NCBI RefSeq assembly: GCF_001653515.1
Contig: NZ_LYOY01000029.1
Span: 310,001-374,000 of the forward strand
Direction of reading: 5' to 3'
Length of the DNA stretch: 64,000 bases
From: Streptomyces sp. ERV7
GTDB lineage: Bacteria; Actinomycetota; Actinomycetes; Streptomycetales; Streptomycetaceae
A model generated the notes under the pieces. That model had not been told where the DNA came from, searched no databases, and was given only the letters and a program-made list of their open reading frames with translations. Every line of letters begins with the position of its first letter. Position 1 is the first letter of the stretch. This document shows, piece by piece, positions 34,861 to 43,849 of this stretch. The translations under genes and the position numbers were made by a program.

Positions 34861-36330
34861 CCCCGGTCCTGATCCCCCCTCCGCCCCGCGCACCCCCAGA
34901 CCCACCGCCGCGCTCAGCAGAGCCGCAGCTTTCACGAAGTCACCCACACAGTAGGCGTGGACCGCAGACTCGTGGGTGAAATATGCCTCGTCCTTACGGG
35001 ACTTCGAGGCGCGCGCCGATTCCAGGCCCAGTTCCAGGACCCGTCCCCAGGCGCGCCAGCGCAGTCCGAGCATCAGGCGGGGCGCGGCCGCCCTGGCGAG
35101 CCGGACCGCCTCGCGGTGCAGCCGGGCCTCGATCGCCGAGGCGGTGAGCGCGATGACGGCCTCGGTCTCGGCGGCGACGTCCGCAGGTGTCGCTGCGCGC
35201 AGCCAGGCGGCCACGCTCTCGGCGGTGGCGGCCACCATGTTCCGGTCCGGCGCGTCCAACGCCTCAGCCACCCCGTCGGCCGACCGCAGCCGGGAGCCGT
35301 CACGGACCAGGAGCCGGGACCGCACGAGGGCGTGGATGCTCTGCGCGCCGTCCGGACGCAGGCACGCGGCGAGATCCTCGCCCCACTGGGCGCTGCCGGC
35401 GCTCAGCAGCGCCCGCAGCAGCTCCACCGCCTCGTCGCTCAGCCACTTCAGCAACTTCGGGATCAACAGGCCCAGACCGGCGGCAGGCGGGACCTCCGGC
35501 GGAATGCCATGCTCGGCAGCCTCCTGGAGAAACGCGGCGATGAGCCCGAGTCGGCTCGGAAGGCCCCCCGTCTCCTGCCAGACTCGCTTGGCCTGCGCGG
35601 CCTCCTCGGGCGTCAGCTCACGGTCCAGCGCATCCCGGAACAGGGTCTGTGCAGAGGCGAGCGGCAGCCCGTTCAGCCCGACCGTGCAGCCGCGTCCGGC
35701 GAGGGTCAGCCGAGAGCACGCGAGGACGAGCGTGGAGTGCGGCAGGGAGTCGATCACCTCGTTCAGCTCCTGCTCGGAGCACTCCAGGTCGTCGACGACG
35801 AGCAGGATGCGGAGTGCCGCGAGCAGTCGGCGTCGCTCGCCCTGGGCGGGCAGCCGCATGCGCTCGGCCTCGTAGGTGGCGAGGAAGATTTCCTGGAGGA
35901 GTTCCTCCATCGGCAGCCCGCGTGCCGACAGCAGCACCGCGCCCTCGCAGCGCGGCACGGTGTCGGCACCGAGGGTGCCCCGGCCAGCCGCGTGCAGCAG
36001 CAAAGTGGTCTTGCCGCTGCCGGACTCGCCGTAGACCTGGACGATCTCTCGGCGGGCCACCGCGTCGGCCAGGCGCACGAGTTCCCGTTCCCGGCCGAGC
36101 GCGACGAGATTCCTGCGGGCCGGAATGACCGCGCTGAGCGTTCTGCGGGTGACCGGTGCCTCGGTGCTGTCCACGAACAGGATCGTGGAGAGGCCGTCCG
36201 CCCGGATCTGTATGACCTTGGTGCCGACAGCCACCTGCGAGCCGATGACGCCGCCGTCTACCTTCAGGGTCTGGTCGGTCCCGGCTGCGGGTTCCTTCCC
36301 GGCCGACGCACCCTGCGCTTCCTCGGCCAA
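34489..36330 (-). CDS. STAND/NB-ARC-like ATPase, 3' end lost and running antisense
   Basis: Signalling-type P-loop ATPase. TTG at 36330 has GAGGGG 5 nt upstream. Residues 1-60 are a small beta-rich unit ([26 protein letters not shown]). The NTPase has Walker A GESGSGKT (101-108), Walker B ILLVVDD with a following acidic stretch, the sensor region [14 protein letters not shown] and GLPSRLGL of the winged-helix part; alpha-helical repeats start near 400 ([21 protein letters not shown]). After about codon 490 (34860) the frame reads antisense through the conserved TIGR03085 gene and turns into arginine-rich nonsense. The natural C-terminus, likely more TPR-like repeats, therefore seems deleted. 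Such proteins act as sensors in defence or development. Function here is uncertain and the gene may be decaying. Confidence 0.7.
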   Translation of the reverse strand: MAEEAQGASAGKEPAAGTDQTLKVDGGVIGSQVAVGTKVIQIRADGLSTILFVDSTEAPVTRRTLSAVIPARRNLVALGRERELVRLADAVARREIVQVYGESGSGKTTLLLHAAGRGTLGADTVPRCEGAVLLSARGLPMEELLQEIFLATYEAERMRLPAQGERRRLLAALRILLVVDDLECSEQELNEVIDSLPHSTLVLACSRLTLAGRGCTVGLNGLPLASAQTLFRDALDRELTPEEAAQAKRVWQETGGLPSRLGLIAAFLQEAAEHGIPPEVPPAAGLGLLIPKLLKWLSDEAVELLRALLSAGSAQWGEDLAACLRPDGAQSIHALVRSRLLVRDGSRLRSADGVAEALDAPDRNMVAATAESVAAWLRAATPADVAAETEAVIALTASAIEARLHREAVRLARAAAPRLMLGLRWRAWGRVLELGLESARASKSRKDEAYFTHESAVHAYCVGDFVKAAALLSAAVGLGVRGAEGGSGPGSHPQLRLQRPRRRRLLPLDLDRRRLLATRREQGQFARFAGDRHHRRTAARHRRLAVGAAQDQTHGGAAAHQTRHLLQTGPEDVREDRVHRPRRPVGLGPADILAVDVELDRVRPLVDLLEVVR

Positions 36331-36511
36331 TCGTCCCCTCCGAACATTCGACTCCCCTGTGGGTGAGTCTGAGGTCGTACGACTGCGGTGGGCAAGGCTC
36401 CGCGAGGCCGCTTATGGCCAGTGCGGGGCTCAGGGTCTTACACGGTGTCGCGACTCGGCGGGCGCACGGAACAGGCCGATGACGGCGCCAGCCACGCGCG
36501 TCACAGGCACG

Positions 36512-37636
36512 TCAGCCCCCGTAGTAGTCGTTCGGCGCTGGGCGCCACTGGCGGAGCCGAACGTTCAGCTCGTTGTTGTTATCGCCGATGTTGTCATCGT
36601 TGATCAGGAACTCAACCGCCTCCGGTAGGCCATCGACGACCAGACAGCCGGAGTCCCCACCGATGAAGTGCCACTGCCCCGGCGTCATGGCCGTACGGAA
36701 CTTCGGGTGCGCAGGATCGACCCACAGGGCACTACCGCTTCGCACCCGCATCAGCAGGCTGTACTTGGGCGCCCCGGGAAGCGGCCAGCGGCCGTTGTCC
36801 GGCGCGGACTCGTTCTTTCCATCGGGTCCGTAGTCCGCCCCCCACGTGGCGATCTGTATGCGGCCGGACGCAGTAAACCGCACCAGGTCACCGCGCAGAA
36901 AACCGCCCGGGCTGGGCCACGACGGATTTCCGGCCGGACTTGAGTGGAGAGTGTTGCGGTTGCCTGCGGCGAAGAAATCGTCGATGACCGCAGCGGGTGT
37001 GTTCTGCGAGCAGCGGAAGACTTCGGGAGAGGTCGTAAGGGCCCACTCCTGGCGCAGGTCGCCGGTAGAGCAGGGGAGTTGGATCAGTTGCTCATGCTGC
37101 CGACTGGCGGTGAGGCACTTGCCGCTGCGCTTGTTACGGAACAGGACGGTTCTGACCCCGTCTGCCCGGGTGTGGAAGATCGTGCTGTGTTCCCACAGCT
37201 GCGCCGGGTCGCGGGTGCAGGGCCACTGCCATATCGGGGCGCCGTCGGCGGTACTTCCCCACTGCACGTCGACACACTTGCCGCTGCGCGCGGACTGGAT
37301 GCTTCCGTAGTTGCCGTCGGTCGGCTTCAGGGACCAGCGTTGGTTGTCGGCCCCTAGGAAGGGCCAGCCCTGGATGGCGGTGCGGTCACTGTCGGCGCCG
37401 CCTTCGTCGCGTAGGTCCATGACCATGCCGTAGAAAGGATTGGTGAGGATCCCGACCGGGTTGCCGGGCCAGGGGCGGTCAATGGCGTGGGCGGGCGCAA
37501 TACCCAGACTGAGCAAGGCGGCGACGATGACCATGAGGAAAGCCAGTCGTCGGTGCAATATATGCCGGAGCACTGTTCTGGTGGGGTTGGCCTCGGCCGA
37601 AATCCAGGGCGGCAGCGGTATGCGACCTGCGGGCAT
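36512..37636 (-). CDS. Secreted ricin-type beta-trefoil lectin protein
   Basis: 374-aa exported protein. The signal peptide is at residues about 22-50 (HRRLAFLMVIVAALLSLGI, cleavage after PAHA). Residues about 55-200 form a ricin B-like trefoil with Q-x-W type repeats (NQRWSL, AQLWEH, RQEWAL) and SGKCVDV/SGKCLTA strands. A C-terminal region of about 150 residues (RCSQNTPAAVIDDFF to the end) is not recognised but contains paired cysteines and many Asn/Asp. ATG at 37636 has AAGGGGG 5 nt upstream, which decides the start. Codon usage is visibly less GC-rich than its neighbours, suggesting acquisition. Probably binds a glycan; no catalytic domain seen. Confidence 0.78.
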   Translation of the reverse strand: MPAGRIPLPPWISAEANPTRTVLRHILHRRLAFLMVIVAALLSLGIAPAHAIDRPWPGNPVGILTNPFYGMVMDLRDEGGADSDRTAIQGWPFLGADNQRWSLKPTDGNYGSIQSARSGKCVDVQWGSTADGAPIWQWPCTRDPAQLWEHSTIFHTRADGVRTVLFRNKRSGKCLTASRQHEQLIQLPCSTGDLRQEWALTTSPEVFRCSQNTPAAVIDDFFAAGNRNTLHSSPAGNPSWPSPGGFLRGDLVRFTASGRIQIATWGADYGPDGKNESAPDNGRWPLPGAPKYSLLMRVRSGSALWVDPAHPKFRTAMTPGQWHFIGGDSGCLVVDGLPEAVEFLINDDNIGDNNNELNVRLRQWRPAPNDYYGG

Positions 37637-38349
37637 GGGACCCCCTTGGAAAGATTGTGGTTGCGTGTAGGCGTCGCTGCCGGGGCTGGTCGAGACGACG
37701 GGTGGCGGCGGTGCGCGGTCACGGGAGGAGCAGGCCGACGGAGACGCTGTCATTGCCGTTCATCGCCCTCCCTTCAACCACCCGAGGGTGCCACCGAAGT
37801 AACGAGGGCGCTACGTCAAGTGAGTGACAAGGGGGGCTCTATGGAGCACACCATGGGCGCGTGCCGTCCCAATGCGCCGGCGCGAAATCCCCGCCAGCGG
37901 CCAAGAAGCTGATCAGTCTCGCGTCCGACTGATCCGCGCAGGTCAGCCTCCTTCGCTGGACTGGCTTCATCGGCAGCAGACAGGCAGTTCGGGAAGCGGC
38001 TCCGGGGAAACGGGCCGGTCGAAAGACCGGAACCGCGCCCCCGGCCAACTTCACCAGCAGTTCAGCGGGGTGGGCCTGCCGCACTTCGGAGCTGCGGGCC
38101 TTTGACAATCAATCCAGTCGTCGCAGGTCAGGGCCTTTCGACCGGGCTGGGCTGGCTGTTGTAGGTTCTCGCCATCCATGACACAGCGCATGGTGGCTGA
38201 CCTGCGGTTCTTGCACAGTCTCGTGCCGATGGCACGGCCGCCCTGTCTCACGAACGTGGCATTTCCTCACGGAGCTGGGATGCCAAGCTCGTGAGACTGG
38301 CGATGGATGGTGCCCGATTGGCGCGGGCTCACTCACGTCTGGAGCTCGG
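37637..38349. other. 713-nt gap without a supported gene
   Basis: Lower-GC sequence between the lectin and the reductase. Short open frames here (for example 37824-38105 +) show no family resemblance or codon bias. A stable GAAA-tetraloop hairpin, CCGGTC GAAA GACCGG, lies at 38015-38030. The stretch could be debris from an insertion; no transposase or repeat ends were found. Confidence 0.5.
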
Positions 38350-39063
38350 TCAGCGGATGACCTTCATGCCGAAGTGGTTGCCGAGGCCGAGGGTGAGGCC
38401 GATGGCGCTGTGCATGTGGGCGTACATTTCCATGCCGCGGGCAGAGACGATGCCGCCGAGGTCGAGGATGTCGGTCCAGCCGTAGGCCGTGAGGAGGTCG
38501 GTGGCGGTCTGCTTGGCGTCGGTGTTTTCGCCGGCGACGAACATGGTGTGGTCGCCGCCGGCGATCGCCTTGGGGTTGACGACGGTCTCCTGCTCCTGTG
38601 TGACGAAGGACTTGACGACCTTCACGTCGGGCAGGGCGCGCTGGATCTGCTCGCCGAGACTGTCGGTGTCGCACGGGTCCATCTTCGGCATGGTGCCCCA
38701 CGGTGTGGGCCAGGGGTGTTCCATCTCGGCGCCGTAGATGTAGGGGACGGCGTAGTCGATCAGGACCTTGCCGCTCAAGGAGTCGGCGATCCCGGTCAGG
38801 GCGCTGAGCGCGTTGTGGCCGTCGATCCCGTTGATGACGATCTCGTCGGAGGCGGCCGCGGCGTCGCCGAAGGTGCGCAGGGTGATGCCGGGGTGGTCGG
38901 CGAGCCACTGCTTGTAGGGGACGTTGCCCATCATGTCGGGTTCGGTGCGGGCGAGGGTGGCTTCGACGTCGCGGGTGCCGACGTAGACCTGGTGGCCGAG
39001 CGCGGCGAGCTTGGCGGCATGGGCGCGGCCGCCGCCTCCGGTGCCGAGAACTGCGATCTTCAT
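38350..39063 (-). CDS. NADP(H)-binding reductase, F420H2:NADP oxidoreductase-like
   Basis: 237-aa single-domain Rossmann protein. The N-terminus MKIAVLGTGGGGRAHAAKLA is the dinucleotide-binding fold with TRD after beta-2, typical for NADP. IDYAVPYIYG, VKSFVTQEQETVVNP and the C-terminal GLTLGLGNHFGMKVI resemble the F420-dependent NADP reductase (NPF) and related pyrroline-carboxylate-reductase-like enzymes. ATG at 39063 follows AAGGAG at 7-nt spacing. Last gene of the TetR-controlled minus-strand operon after two VOC proteins. The true substrate is unknown. Confidence 0.78.
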   Translation of the reverse strand: MKIAVLGTGGGGRAHAAKLAALGHQVYVGTRDVEATLARTEPDMMGNVPYKQWLADHPGITLRTFGDAAAASDEIVINGIDGHNALSALTGIADSLSGKVLIDYAVPYIYGAEMEHPWPTPWGTMPKMDPCDTDSLGEQIQRALPDVKVVKSFVTQEQETVVNPKAIAGGDHTMFVAGENTDAKQTATDLLTAYGWTDILDLGGIVSARGMEMYAHMHSAIGLTLGLGNHFGMKVIR

Positions 39064-39117
39064 GGTGTGGCTCCTTACTGTGTGAGGGGTGGTGGGTCGT
39101 CCGGGGTGTCCCGGTGG

Positions 39118-39498
39118 TCAGTGCTGGGTCTTTGGGGTGACGCCGATGAGGTAGCCGTTGAGGTCGCGGAAGTAGAGGGCCTGGTGTCCGCCGGCGTCGA
39201 CGGGGCCCTTGACCACGTCGATGTGGGCGGCGTGTTCCTCGGTCCAGGTGTCGAAGTTGTCGACGGCGAGGTAGTGCATGCCGCAGCAGCCGGTGGGGGT
39301 GTCCTTCAGGGGCGGCAGCCAGATGCCGAGCAGGTCGGCCTGCTGGAGCATGAAGGCGAACTCGCCGCCGTAGGTCAGGACGCGGATGTAGGCGCCGGTG
39401 GGGGCGGGCTGGGCAGTGAAGCCGAGCTTCTCGTAGTAGCCGATGGTGGCGTCGAGGTCTTTGACGCCGAGGCAGGCGGAGACGGTGGGTGTGTGCAT
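39118..39498 (-). CDS. VOC-family (glyoxalase-fold) protein 1
   Basis: 126-aa protein with the paired beta-alpha-beta-beta-beta units of the vicinal-oxygen-chelate fold: SACLGVKDLDATIGYYEKLGF, CCGMHYLAVDNFDTW and ALYFRDLNGYLIGV. The metal-site His/Glu positions are only partly matched (HYLAV, DLNGY), so it may be a binding or resistance protein and not an isomerase. Eight nucleotides after the preceding VOC gene; 54 nt before the reductase. Confidence 0.8.
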   Translation of the reverse strand: MHTPTVSACLGVKDLDATIGYYEKLGFTAQPAPTGAYIRVLTYGGEFAFMLQQADLLGIWLPPLKDTPTGCCGMHYLAVDNFDTWTEEHAAHIDVVKGPVDAGGHQALYFRDLNGYLIGVTPKTQH

Positions 39499-39506
39499 GG
39501 CGGTTC

Positions 39507-39923
39507 TCAGGTGCTTTCGGTCTGCTGTTTGAAGGCGTCGATGTCGTCGGGGCCGAAGATGCCGAGGATGTAGCCGTCGGGGTCGCGGAAGAAGAACTCC
39601 CGCCCGGTGCGGTCGTGGTTGGCAACGGTGTCGGTGACGACGTCGACGAGGGGGCGGATGCGCTCCACGGTGGCGTCGAAGTCGGCGACGGTGAAGTAGT
39701 GGATCCCCGAGCAGCCGATTCCCGGCGGCATGGAGGGCAGCAGCTGCCGCAGACTCTCCTGGCCCTGGACCATCAGGGCGGGCCTGCCGTCGTGGGTGAT
39801 GATCAGCAGCGGGTGTTCGGGGTCGAGGGGGCCGGTGTCCAGCACGCCGAAGCCGAGCTTCTTGTAGAAGTCCGCGGTGGCCAGGGGGTCACTCACGGCG
39901 AGACAAGGGGCGATGTTCATCAT
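39507..39923 (-). CDS. VOC-family (glyoxalase-fold) protein 2
   Basis: 138-aa glyoxalase-fold protein, paralogous to its downstream neighbour: APCLAVSDPLATADFYKKLGFG, SGIHYFTVADFDATVERI and EFFFRDPDGYILGI. ATG at 39923 has GGAGGGAAG upstream and overlaps the stop of a 45-codon reading frame as ATGA; the next codon is also ATG. Two tandem VOC proteins may form one heterodimer. Part of the TetR operon. Confidence 0.82.
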   Translation of the reverse strand: MMNIAPCLAVSDPLATADFYKKLGFGVLDTGPLDPEHPLLIITHDGRPALMVQGQESLRQLLPSMPPGIGCSGIHYFTVADFDATVERIRPLVDVVTDTVANHDRTGREFFFRDPDGYILGIFGPDDIDAFKQQTEST

Positions 39924-40057
39924 GAAGAGCTTCCCTCCGACGGGCTGTGGACGATCATGGTTACTCCGCCCGGGTGGGCGGTGCCGAAGCCGGGCCGACC
40001 GCAGAGGACGAGGCCGGCGCCGGGGCCACGGACGCCGACGCACGCTGCGAAAGCCAT
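39920..40057 (-). CDS. Possible 45-aa leader or micro-protein
   Basis: From ATG 40057 (GGAG 7 nt upstream) a 45-codon frame, MAFAACVGVRGPGAGLVLC at its start and IVHSPSEGSSS at its end, runs to a TGA overlapping the VOC ATG (ATGA). It is the first frame after the predicted operon promoter. The product is glycine-rich with two cysteines. It may be a real micro-protein, a translational leader or chance. Confidence 0.4.
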   Translation of the reverse strand: MAFAACVGVRGPGAGLVLCGRPGFGTAHPGGVTMIVHSPSEGSSS

Positions 40058-40286
40058 GGTCGTCTCCGGGGTAAGTGGGGTACGTGATTGGTTACGGACA
40101 GGGGCTGCGGGGGTGGGGTCGCACGGCGGTCCGCCGCTCACGGCCTGTGTGCAGTGCCCAGGAGGCCGTACCGCCCAGCCCGTGATGGCCTGGGCGCTGG
40201 GCCGAGGCGTACGGCAAGCCCACGGGCGCCGGGCGGTCTCGATGCTTCTCAAGCCGCCCCGGGGCGCTGCTGCACCCCGCCCCTCA

Positions 40287-40316
40287 ATTAGTACATTCGT
40301 GCAGGTCTCCTGTCGA
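40287..40316 (-). promoter_or_regulatory. Promoter of the VOC operon with embedded operator
   Basis: Minus strand: TCGACA (40316-40311), 17-nt spacer, TACTAA/T (40293-40287). The spacer contains CTGCACGAATGTA, the reverse complement of TACATTCGTGCAG (40292-40304), which recurs in the tetR leader. Binding there would block RNA polymerase. Confidence 0.5.
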
Positions 40317-40461
40317 GCCGTACCGGCAAGTAGGGAGAAACGCCTCTAATCCACCAGGGGGTGACCAGCCTGAATGGCATGGAGTGACGGAGAAAATACG
40401 AGCTCACATCAGCGAATCCCGTGATGGATGCGCACCGGCAGCCCACTCGGGGCAATTCTGA

Positions 40462-40474
40462 TACCTTCGTACAG
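40462..40474 (+). promoter_or_regulatory. Second operator candidate, upstream of tetR
   Basis: TACCTTCGTACAG matches the site at 40292 in 11 of 13 positions (TACnTTCGTnCAG). It lies 49 nt before the tetR ATG, within TGATACCTT, a possible extended -10. Confidence 0.45.
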
Positions 40475-40522
40475 AAGTCAACATCTCTGCGGCAGTGCGC
40501 GAGATCCTGGGAGGAAGACGGC

Positions 40523-41125
40523 ATGGCTGGGCAGGGCGCCGGGAAGCGGCGGTATGACCCCAAGCGGCGGGTCGAGGAGATCACCGCTGCCACCGAGCAG
40601 GTGATCGCCGAGCGAGGTATCGAAGGGCTGACCCACCGCGCGGTGGCCGAGCGGGCCGGTGTCCCGCTGGGGGCGACGACCTACCACTTCGCGACCAAGG
40701 ACGACCTCATCACCGCCGCCCTCCAGCGCGCCGTCGACCGCTACGCCGCCTACCTCACCGACTGGGTCGCCCAGCGCCCCGACCTTTCCCCCGGCCAGCT
40801 GGCCGTGCTGCTCACCGATGTCCTGATGGGCTGTTTCGGGCCCCAGCGTGACCAGCAGGTCATGGAGTTCGAGCTCTACCTGGCCGCGCTGCGGCGCCCT
40901 GCTCTTCGGCCGATCGCCGACCGGTTCATCGAGCTGAGCGTGGATGCCCTGCGGCCGTACGTCGACGAGGTCACCGCCCGCACCGCGGCCGTGGCCACCA
41001 ACGGCCTGACCCTGCAAGGACTGGCCGGCACCACACCGCCCTCCCGCGGCGAGGTCGAGGACATCCTGCGCCGCATCCTCACCCCCAACCCGAACCTGCC
41101 GTTCCCCGCGCCCCTGGGCACTTAG
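40523..41125 (+). CDS. TetR-family regulator
   Basis: 200-aa repressor. HTH at residues about 30-60 ([28 protein letters not shown]), then a helical ligand domain with [22 protein letters not shown] and [18 protein letters not shown] at 40523 has GGAGGAAG 6 nt upstream. It is divergent from the VOC-VOC-reductase operon, and a shared 13-bp motif lies in each promoter, so it probably represses both. Its last residues, PFPAPLGT, are encoded by the left arm and loop of a copy of the dispersed repeat, so the C-terminus appears to have been altered by repeat insertion. Confidence 0.88.
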   Translation: MAGQGAGKRRYDPKRRVEEITAATEQVIAERGIEGLTHRAVAERAGVPLGATTYHFATKDDLITAALQRAVDRYAAYLTDWVAQRPDLSPGQLAVLLTDVLMGCFGPQRDQQVMEFELYLAALRRPALRPIADRFIELSVDALRPYVDEVTARTAAVATNGLTLQGLAGTTPPSRGEVEDILRRILTPNPNLPFPAPLGT

Positions 41126-41169
41126 GGGCGCGGGGAACTGCGCGACCAGCCACCCACGGTCCGCAGACG
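41101..41169. repeat. Dispersed repeat: perfect 15-bp hairpin plus tail
   Basis: GTTCCCCGCGCCCCT (41101-41115) and AGGGGCGCGGGGAAC (41124-41138) pair perfectly around an 8-nt loop, followed by TGCGCGACCAGCC and CACGGTCCGCAGACGA as in the 24.4-kb array. The tetR stop codon lies at the start of the right arm. The hairpin should also terminate tetR. Confidence 0.85.
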
Positions 41170-41186
41170 AAAAGAAGCGGGGTGCA

Positions 41187-41201
41187 GGGGGCGGAGCCCC
41201 C
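41187..41201. terminator. Hairpin downstream of hisF
   Basis: GGGGGC gga GCCCCC, 78 nt past the hisF stop and 62 nt past tetR. Possible terminator for either convergent gene. Confidence 0.4.
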
Positions 41202-41278
41202 GCGACCGGGGTCCGGGGAGTGCAGCCCCCGGGAAACCACCTTCCCCCCCACCCCCCGGAGGGTCTGGTGGCGTGGGG

Positions 41279-42034
41279 TCAGCGCACCGGGTGGCCCGCT
41301 TCGCGCAGGGCCCCCTTCACGTCGGCGATCCGCAGATCGCCGAAGTGGAACACCGACGCCGCCAGCACCGCGTCCGCCCCCGCCGCCACCGCCGGAGCGA
41401 AGTCGGCCAGGCGGCCCGCGCCGCCCGAAGCGATCACCGGGACGGTGACGTGGCGGCGGACCGCCGCGATCATCTCGACGTCGTACCCGTCCTTCGTCCC
41501 GTCCGCGTCCATCGAGTTCAGCAGGATCTCCCCCGCCCCCAGCTCCGCCGCCCGGTGCGCCCACTCCACCGCGTCGATGCCGGTCCCCCGGCGCCCGCCG
41601 TGGGTCGTGACCTCGAAGGAGCCGGACGCGGTCCGGCGCGCGTCGACCGACAGGACGAGCACCTGACGCCCGAAGCGCTCCGCGATCTCGCGGATGAGCT
41701 CCGGGCGCTCGATCGCCGCCGTGTTGACGCCCACCTTGTCCGCCCCGGCCCGCAGCAGCTTGTCGACGTCCTCCGCCGAGCGGACGCCGCCGCCCACCGT
41801 CAGCGGGATGAAGACCTGCTCGGCGGTGCGCCGCACCACGTCGTACGTCGTCTCACGGTTGCCCGAGGACGCCGTGATGTCCAGGAACGTCAGCTCGTCC
41901 GCGCCCTCGGCGTCGTACAGCTTGGCCATCTCCACCGGGTCGCCGGCGTCGCGCAGGTTCTGGAAGTTGATCCCCTTCACCACCCGGCCGTTGTCGACGT
42001 CCAGGCAGGGGATGACTCGGACCGCGAGGGTCAT
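41279..42034 (-). CDS. hisF: Imidazole glycerol phosphate synthase, cyclase subunit
   Basis: Cyclises PRFAR with HisH-derived ammonia; 251 aa. Catalytic aspartates are in [13 protein letters not shown] and VLSVDARR; phosphate loops are IPLTVGGGV and [11 protein letters not shown] at 42034 overlaps the RidA stop (ATGA). Last gene of the his operon. Confidence 0.98.
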   Translation of the reverse strand: MTLAVRVIPCLDVDNGRVVKGINFQNLRDAGDPVEMAKLYDAEGADELTFLDITASSGNRETTYDVVRRTAEQVFIPLTVGGGVRSAEDVDKLLRAGADKVGVNTAAIERPELIREIAERFGRQVLVLSVDARRTASGSFEVTTHGGRRGTGIDAVEWAHRAAELGAGEILLNSMDADGTKDGYDVEMIAAVRRHVTVPVIASGGAGRLADFAPAVAAGADAVLAASVFHFGDLRIADVKGALREAGHPVR

Positions 42035-42450
42035 TCGGTGGCTCCTTCGGGGGCGCCGCCCTGGGCGCCCCGGTAAGCGTCTACTTCCACCTCGACCAGT
42101 ATCCGCGGGTCGACCAGACCGGACACGATGACCAGCGTGGCCGCCGGACGGACGGCGTCGAAGAGCTCCTTGTGGGCCCTGCCCGCCTCGTCGATGTCCC
42201 GCGCATGGGTGAGGTACATACGGGTGCGGACCACGGACTCGACCCCGAGCCCGAACTCCGCGAGCGCGGCGAGGGCGTTCGAGAAGGCCACCTTGGCCTG
42301 CTCGTACGGATCGCCCTCGCCGTACAGCACCTTGCCCCGGAACGGCGTGGTGCCGGCGACGTGCACATGGTCGCCCGCGGCGACGGCGCGCGCGAAGCCG
42401 ATCGTGTCCTCCCAGGGACTGTCACTCTGCACACGCCGTACGTCGCTCAT
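42031..42450 (-). CDS. RidA/YjgF-family enamine deaminase
   Basis: 139-aa trimeric-type RidA protein: [25 protein letters not shown], the substrate arginine region, and [25 protein letters not shown]. RidA proteins hydrolyse reactive enamine/imine intermediates. ATG at 42450 overlaps the priA stop and its own stop overlaps hisF, so it is fully embedded in the his operon and probably made in fixed ratio with the cyclase. Confidence 0.93.
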   Translation of the reverse strand: MSDVRRVQSDSPWEDTIGFARAVAAGDHVHVAGTTPFRGKVLYGEGDPYEQAKVAFSNALAALAEFGLGVESVVRTRMYLTHARDIDEAGRAHKELFDAVRPAATLVIVSGLVDPRILVEVEVDAYRGAQGGAPEGATE

Positions 42451-43199
42451 CGGGACACAGCCTCCAGGGCTTCTTCGAGGGTGAACGCCTTCGCGTACAG
42501 GGCCTTGCCCACGATGGCGCCCTCCACACCCTGCCCCACGAGCTCCGCGATCGCCCGCAGGTCGTCGAGCGAGGAGACGCCGCCCGAGGCCACCACCGGC
42601 TTGTCGGTGGCCGCGCAGACACTGCGCAGCAGCTCCAGGTTGGGGCCGGTCAGCGTGCCGTCCTTGGCGATGTCGGTCACCACGTACCGCGCGCAGCCCT
42701 CGGAGTCCAGGCGCGCCAGCGTCTCGTAGAGGTCGCCGCCGTCGCGGGTCCAGCCGCGGCCGCGCAGGGTCGTACCCCGTACGTCCAGACCGACCGCGAT
42801 CTTGTCGCCGTACCGCGCGATGACCTTGGCGACCCACTCGGGGGTCTCCAGGGCCGCGGTGCCCAGGTTGACGCGGCGGCAGCCGGTGGCGAGCGCGGCC
42901 TCCAGGGAGGCGTCGTCGCGGATGCCGCCGGACAGCTCGACCTTGATGTCCATCGCGCCCGCGACCTCGGCGATCAGCGCGCGGTTGTCGCCGGTGCCGA
43001 AGGCCGCGTCCAGGTCCACCAGGTGCAGCCACTCGGCGCCGGAGGCCTGCCAGGCGAGGGCCGCCTGGAGCGGGGAGCCGTAGGAGGTCTCCGAGCCGGA
43101 CTCGCCGTGGACGAGGCGGACGGCCTGGCCGTCGCGGACGTCGACGGCGGGCAGGAGTTCGAGCTTCGGGGCCGGCTCGGCGGAGGACTTCGCGGACAT
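42447..43199 (-). CDS. priA: Bifunctional HisA/TrpF isomerase PriA
   Basis: One (beta/alpha)8 barrel that isomerises both ProFAR (histidine) and PRA (tryptophan); 250 aa. General acid/base aspartates are in [14 protein letters not shown] and [30 protein letters not shown] and [14 protein letters not shown] bind the phosphates. In Streptomyces the hisA homologue is PriA and trpF is absent; no trpF is present in the trp block of this window. ATG at 43199 touches the hisH stop and its stop overlaps RidA. Confidence 0.95.
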   Translation of the reverse strand: MSAKSSAEPAPKLELLPAVDVRDGQAVRLVHGESGSETSYGSPLQAALAWQASGAEWLHLVDLDAAFGTGDNRALIAEVAGAMDIKVELSGGIRDDASLEAALATGCRRVNLGTAALETPEWVAKVIARYGDKIAVGLDVRGTTLRGRGWTRDGGDLYETLARLDSEGCARYVVTDIAKDGTLTGPNLELLRSVCAATDKPVVASGGVSSLDDLRAIAELVGQGVEGAIVGKALYAKAFTLEEALEAVSR

Positions 43200-43849
43200 C
43201 ACAGGGTTCCGATCCAGTTGGTCAGCAGCTGGGCGCCGGCGTCGCCGGACTTCTCGGGGTGGAACTGGGTCGCCCACAGCGCGCCGTTCTCCACCGCGGC
43301 GACGAACGGCTCGCCGTGGGTGGCCCAGGTGACCCGGGGCGCGCGGATCCTGGGGTTGGTGACGTCCAGGCTCCAGTCGTGCACCGCGTACGAGTGCACG
43401 AAGTAGAAGCGGGCGTCGGCGTCCAGGCCCGCGAACAGCTCGCTGTCCTCGGGGGCCTTGACCGTGTTCCAGCCCATGTGCGGCACGATCGGCGCCTTCA
43501 GCGGCTCGACCGTGCCGGGCCACTCGTCCAGGCCCTCGGTCTCCACGCCGTGCTCGATGCCCCGCTCGAAGAGGATCTGCATGCCGACGCAGATGCCCAT
43601 CACCGGGCGGCCGCCCGAGAGCCGCCGGCCCACCAGCCAGTCGCCGCGCGCCTCGCGCAGCCCCTGCATACAGGCCGAGAAGGCCCCGACGCCGGGCACG
43701 AGCAGCCCGTCGGCGTTCATGGCCTTGTCGAAGTCGCGGGTGATCTCGACGTCCGCGCCGACGTGGGCGAGGGCGCGCTCGGCGGAGCGCACGTTGCCGA
43801 AGCCGTAGTCGAAGACCACGACCTTCTTACGAGGAGTGGTCGTGCTCAA
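43199..43849 (-). CDS. hisH: Imidazole glycerol phosphate synthase, glutaminase subunit
   Basis: Class I glutamine amidotransferase supplying ammonia to HisF; 216 aa. Nucleophile cysteine in [10 protein letters not shown]; His and Glu of the triad in TQFHPEKSG. The best start is TTG at 43849, because GGAGG lies 7 nt before it and the TTGA overlaps the previous stop; a GTG at 43855 sits too close to that site. Between a 54-aa membrane protein and priA. Confidence 0.96.
   Translation of the reverse strand: MSTTTPRKKVVVFDYGFGNVRSAERALAHVGADVEITRDFDKAMNADGLLVPGVGAFSACMQGLREARGDWLVGRRLSGGRPVMGICVGMQILFERGIEHGVETEGLDEWPGTVEPLKAPIVPHMGWNTVKAPEDSELFAGLDADARFYFVHSYAVHDWSLDVTNPRIRAPRVTWATHGEPFVAAVENGALWATQFHPEKSGDAGAQLLTNWIGTL

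Noticed and set aside
37824..38105. Plus-strand open frame after a G-rich site in the 713-nt gap
   Set aside because: No family resemblance, weak codon bias and an alternative frame equally open.
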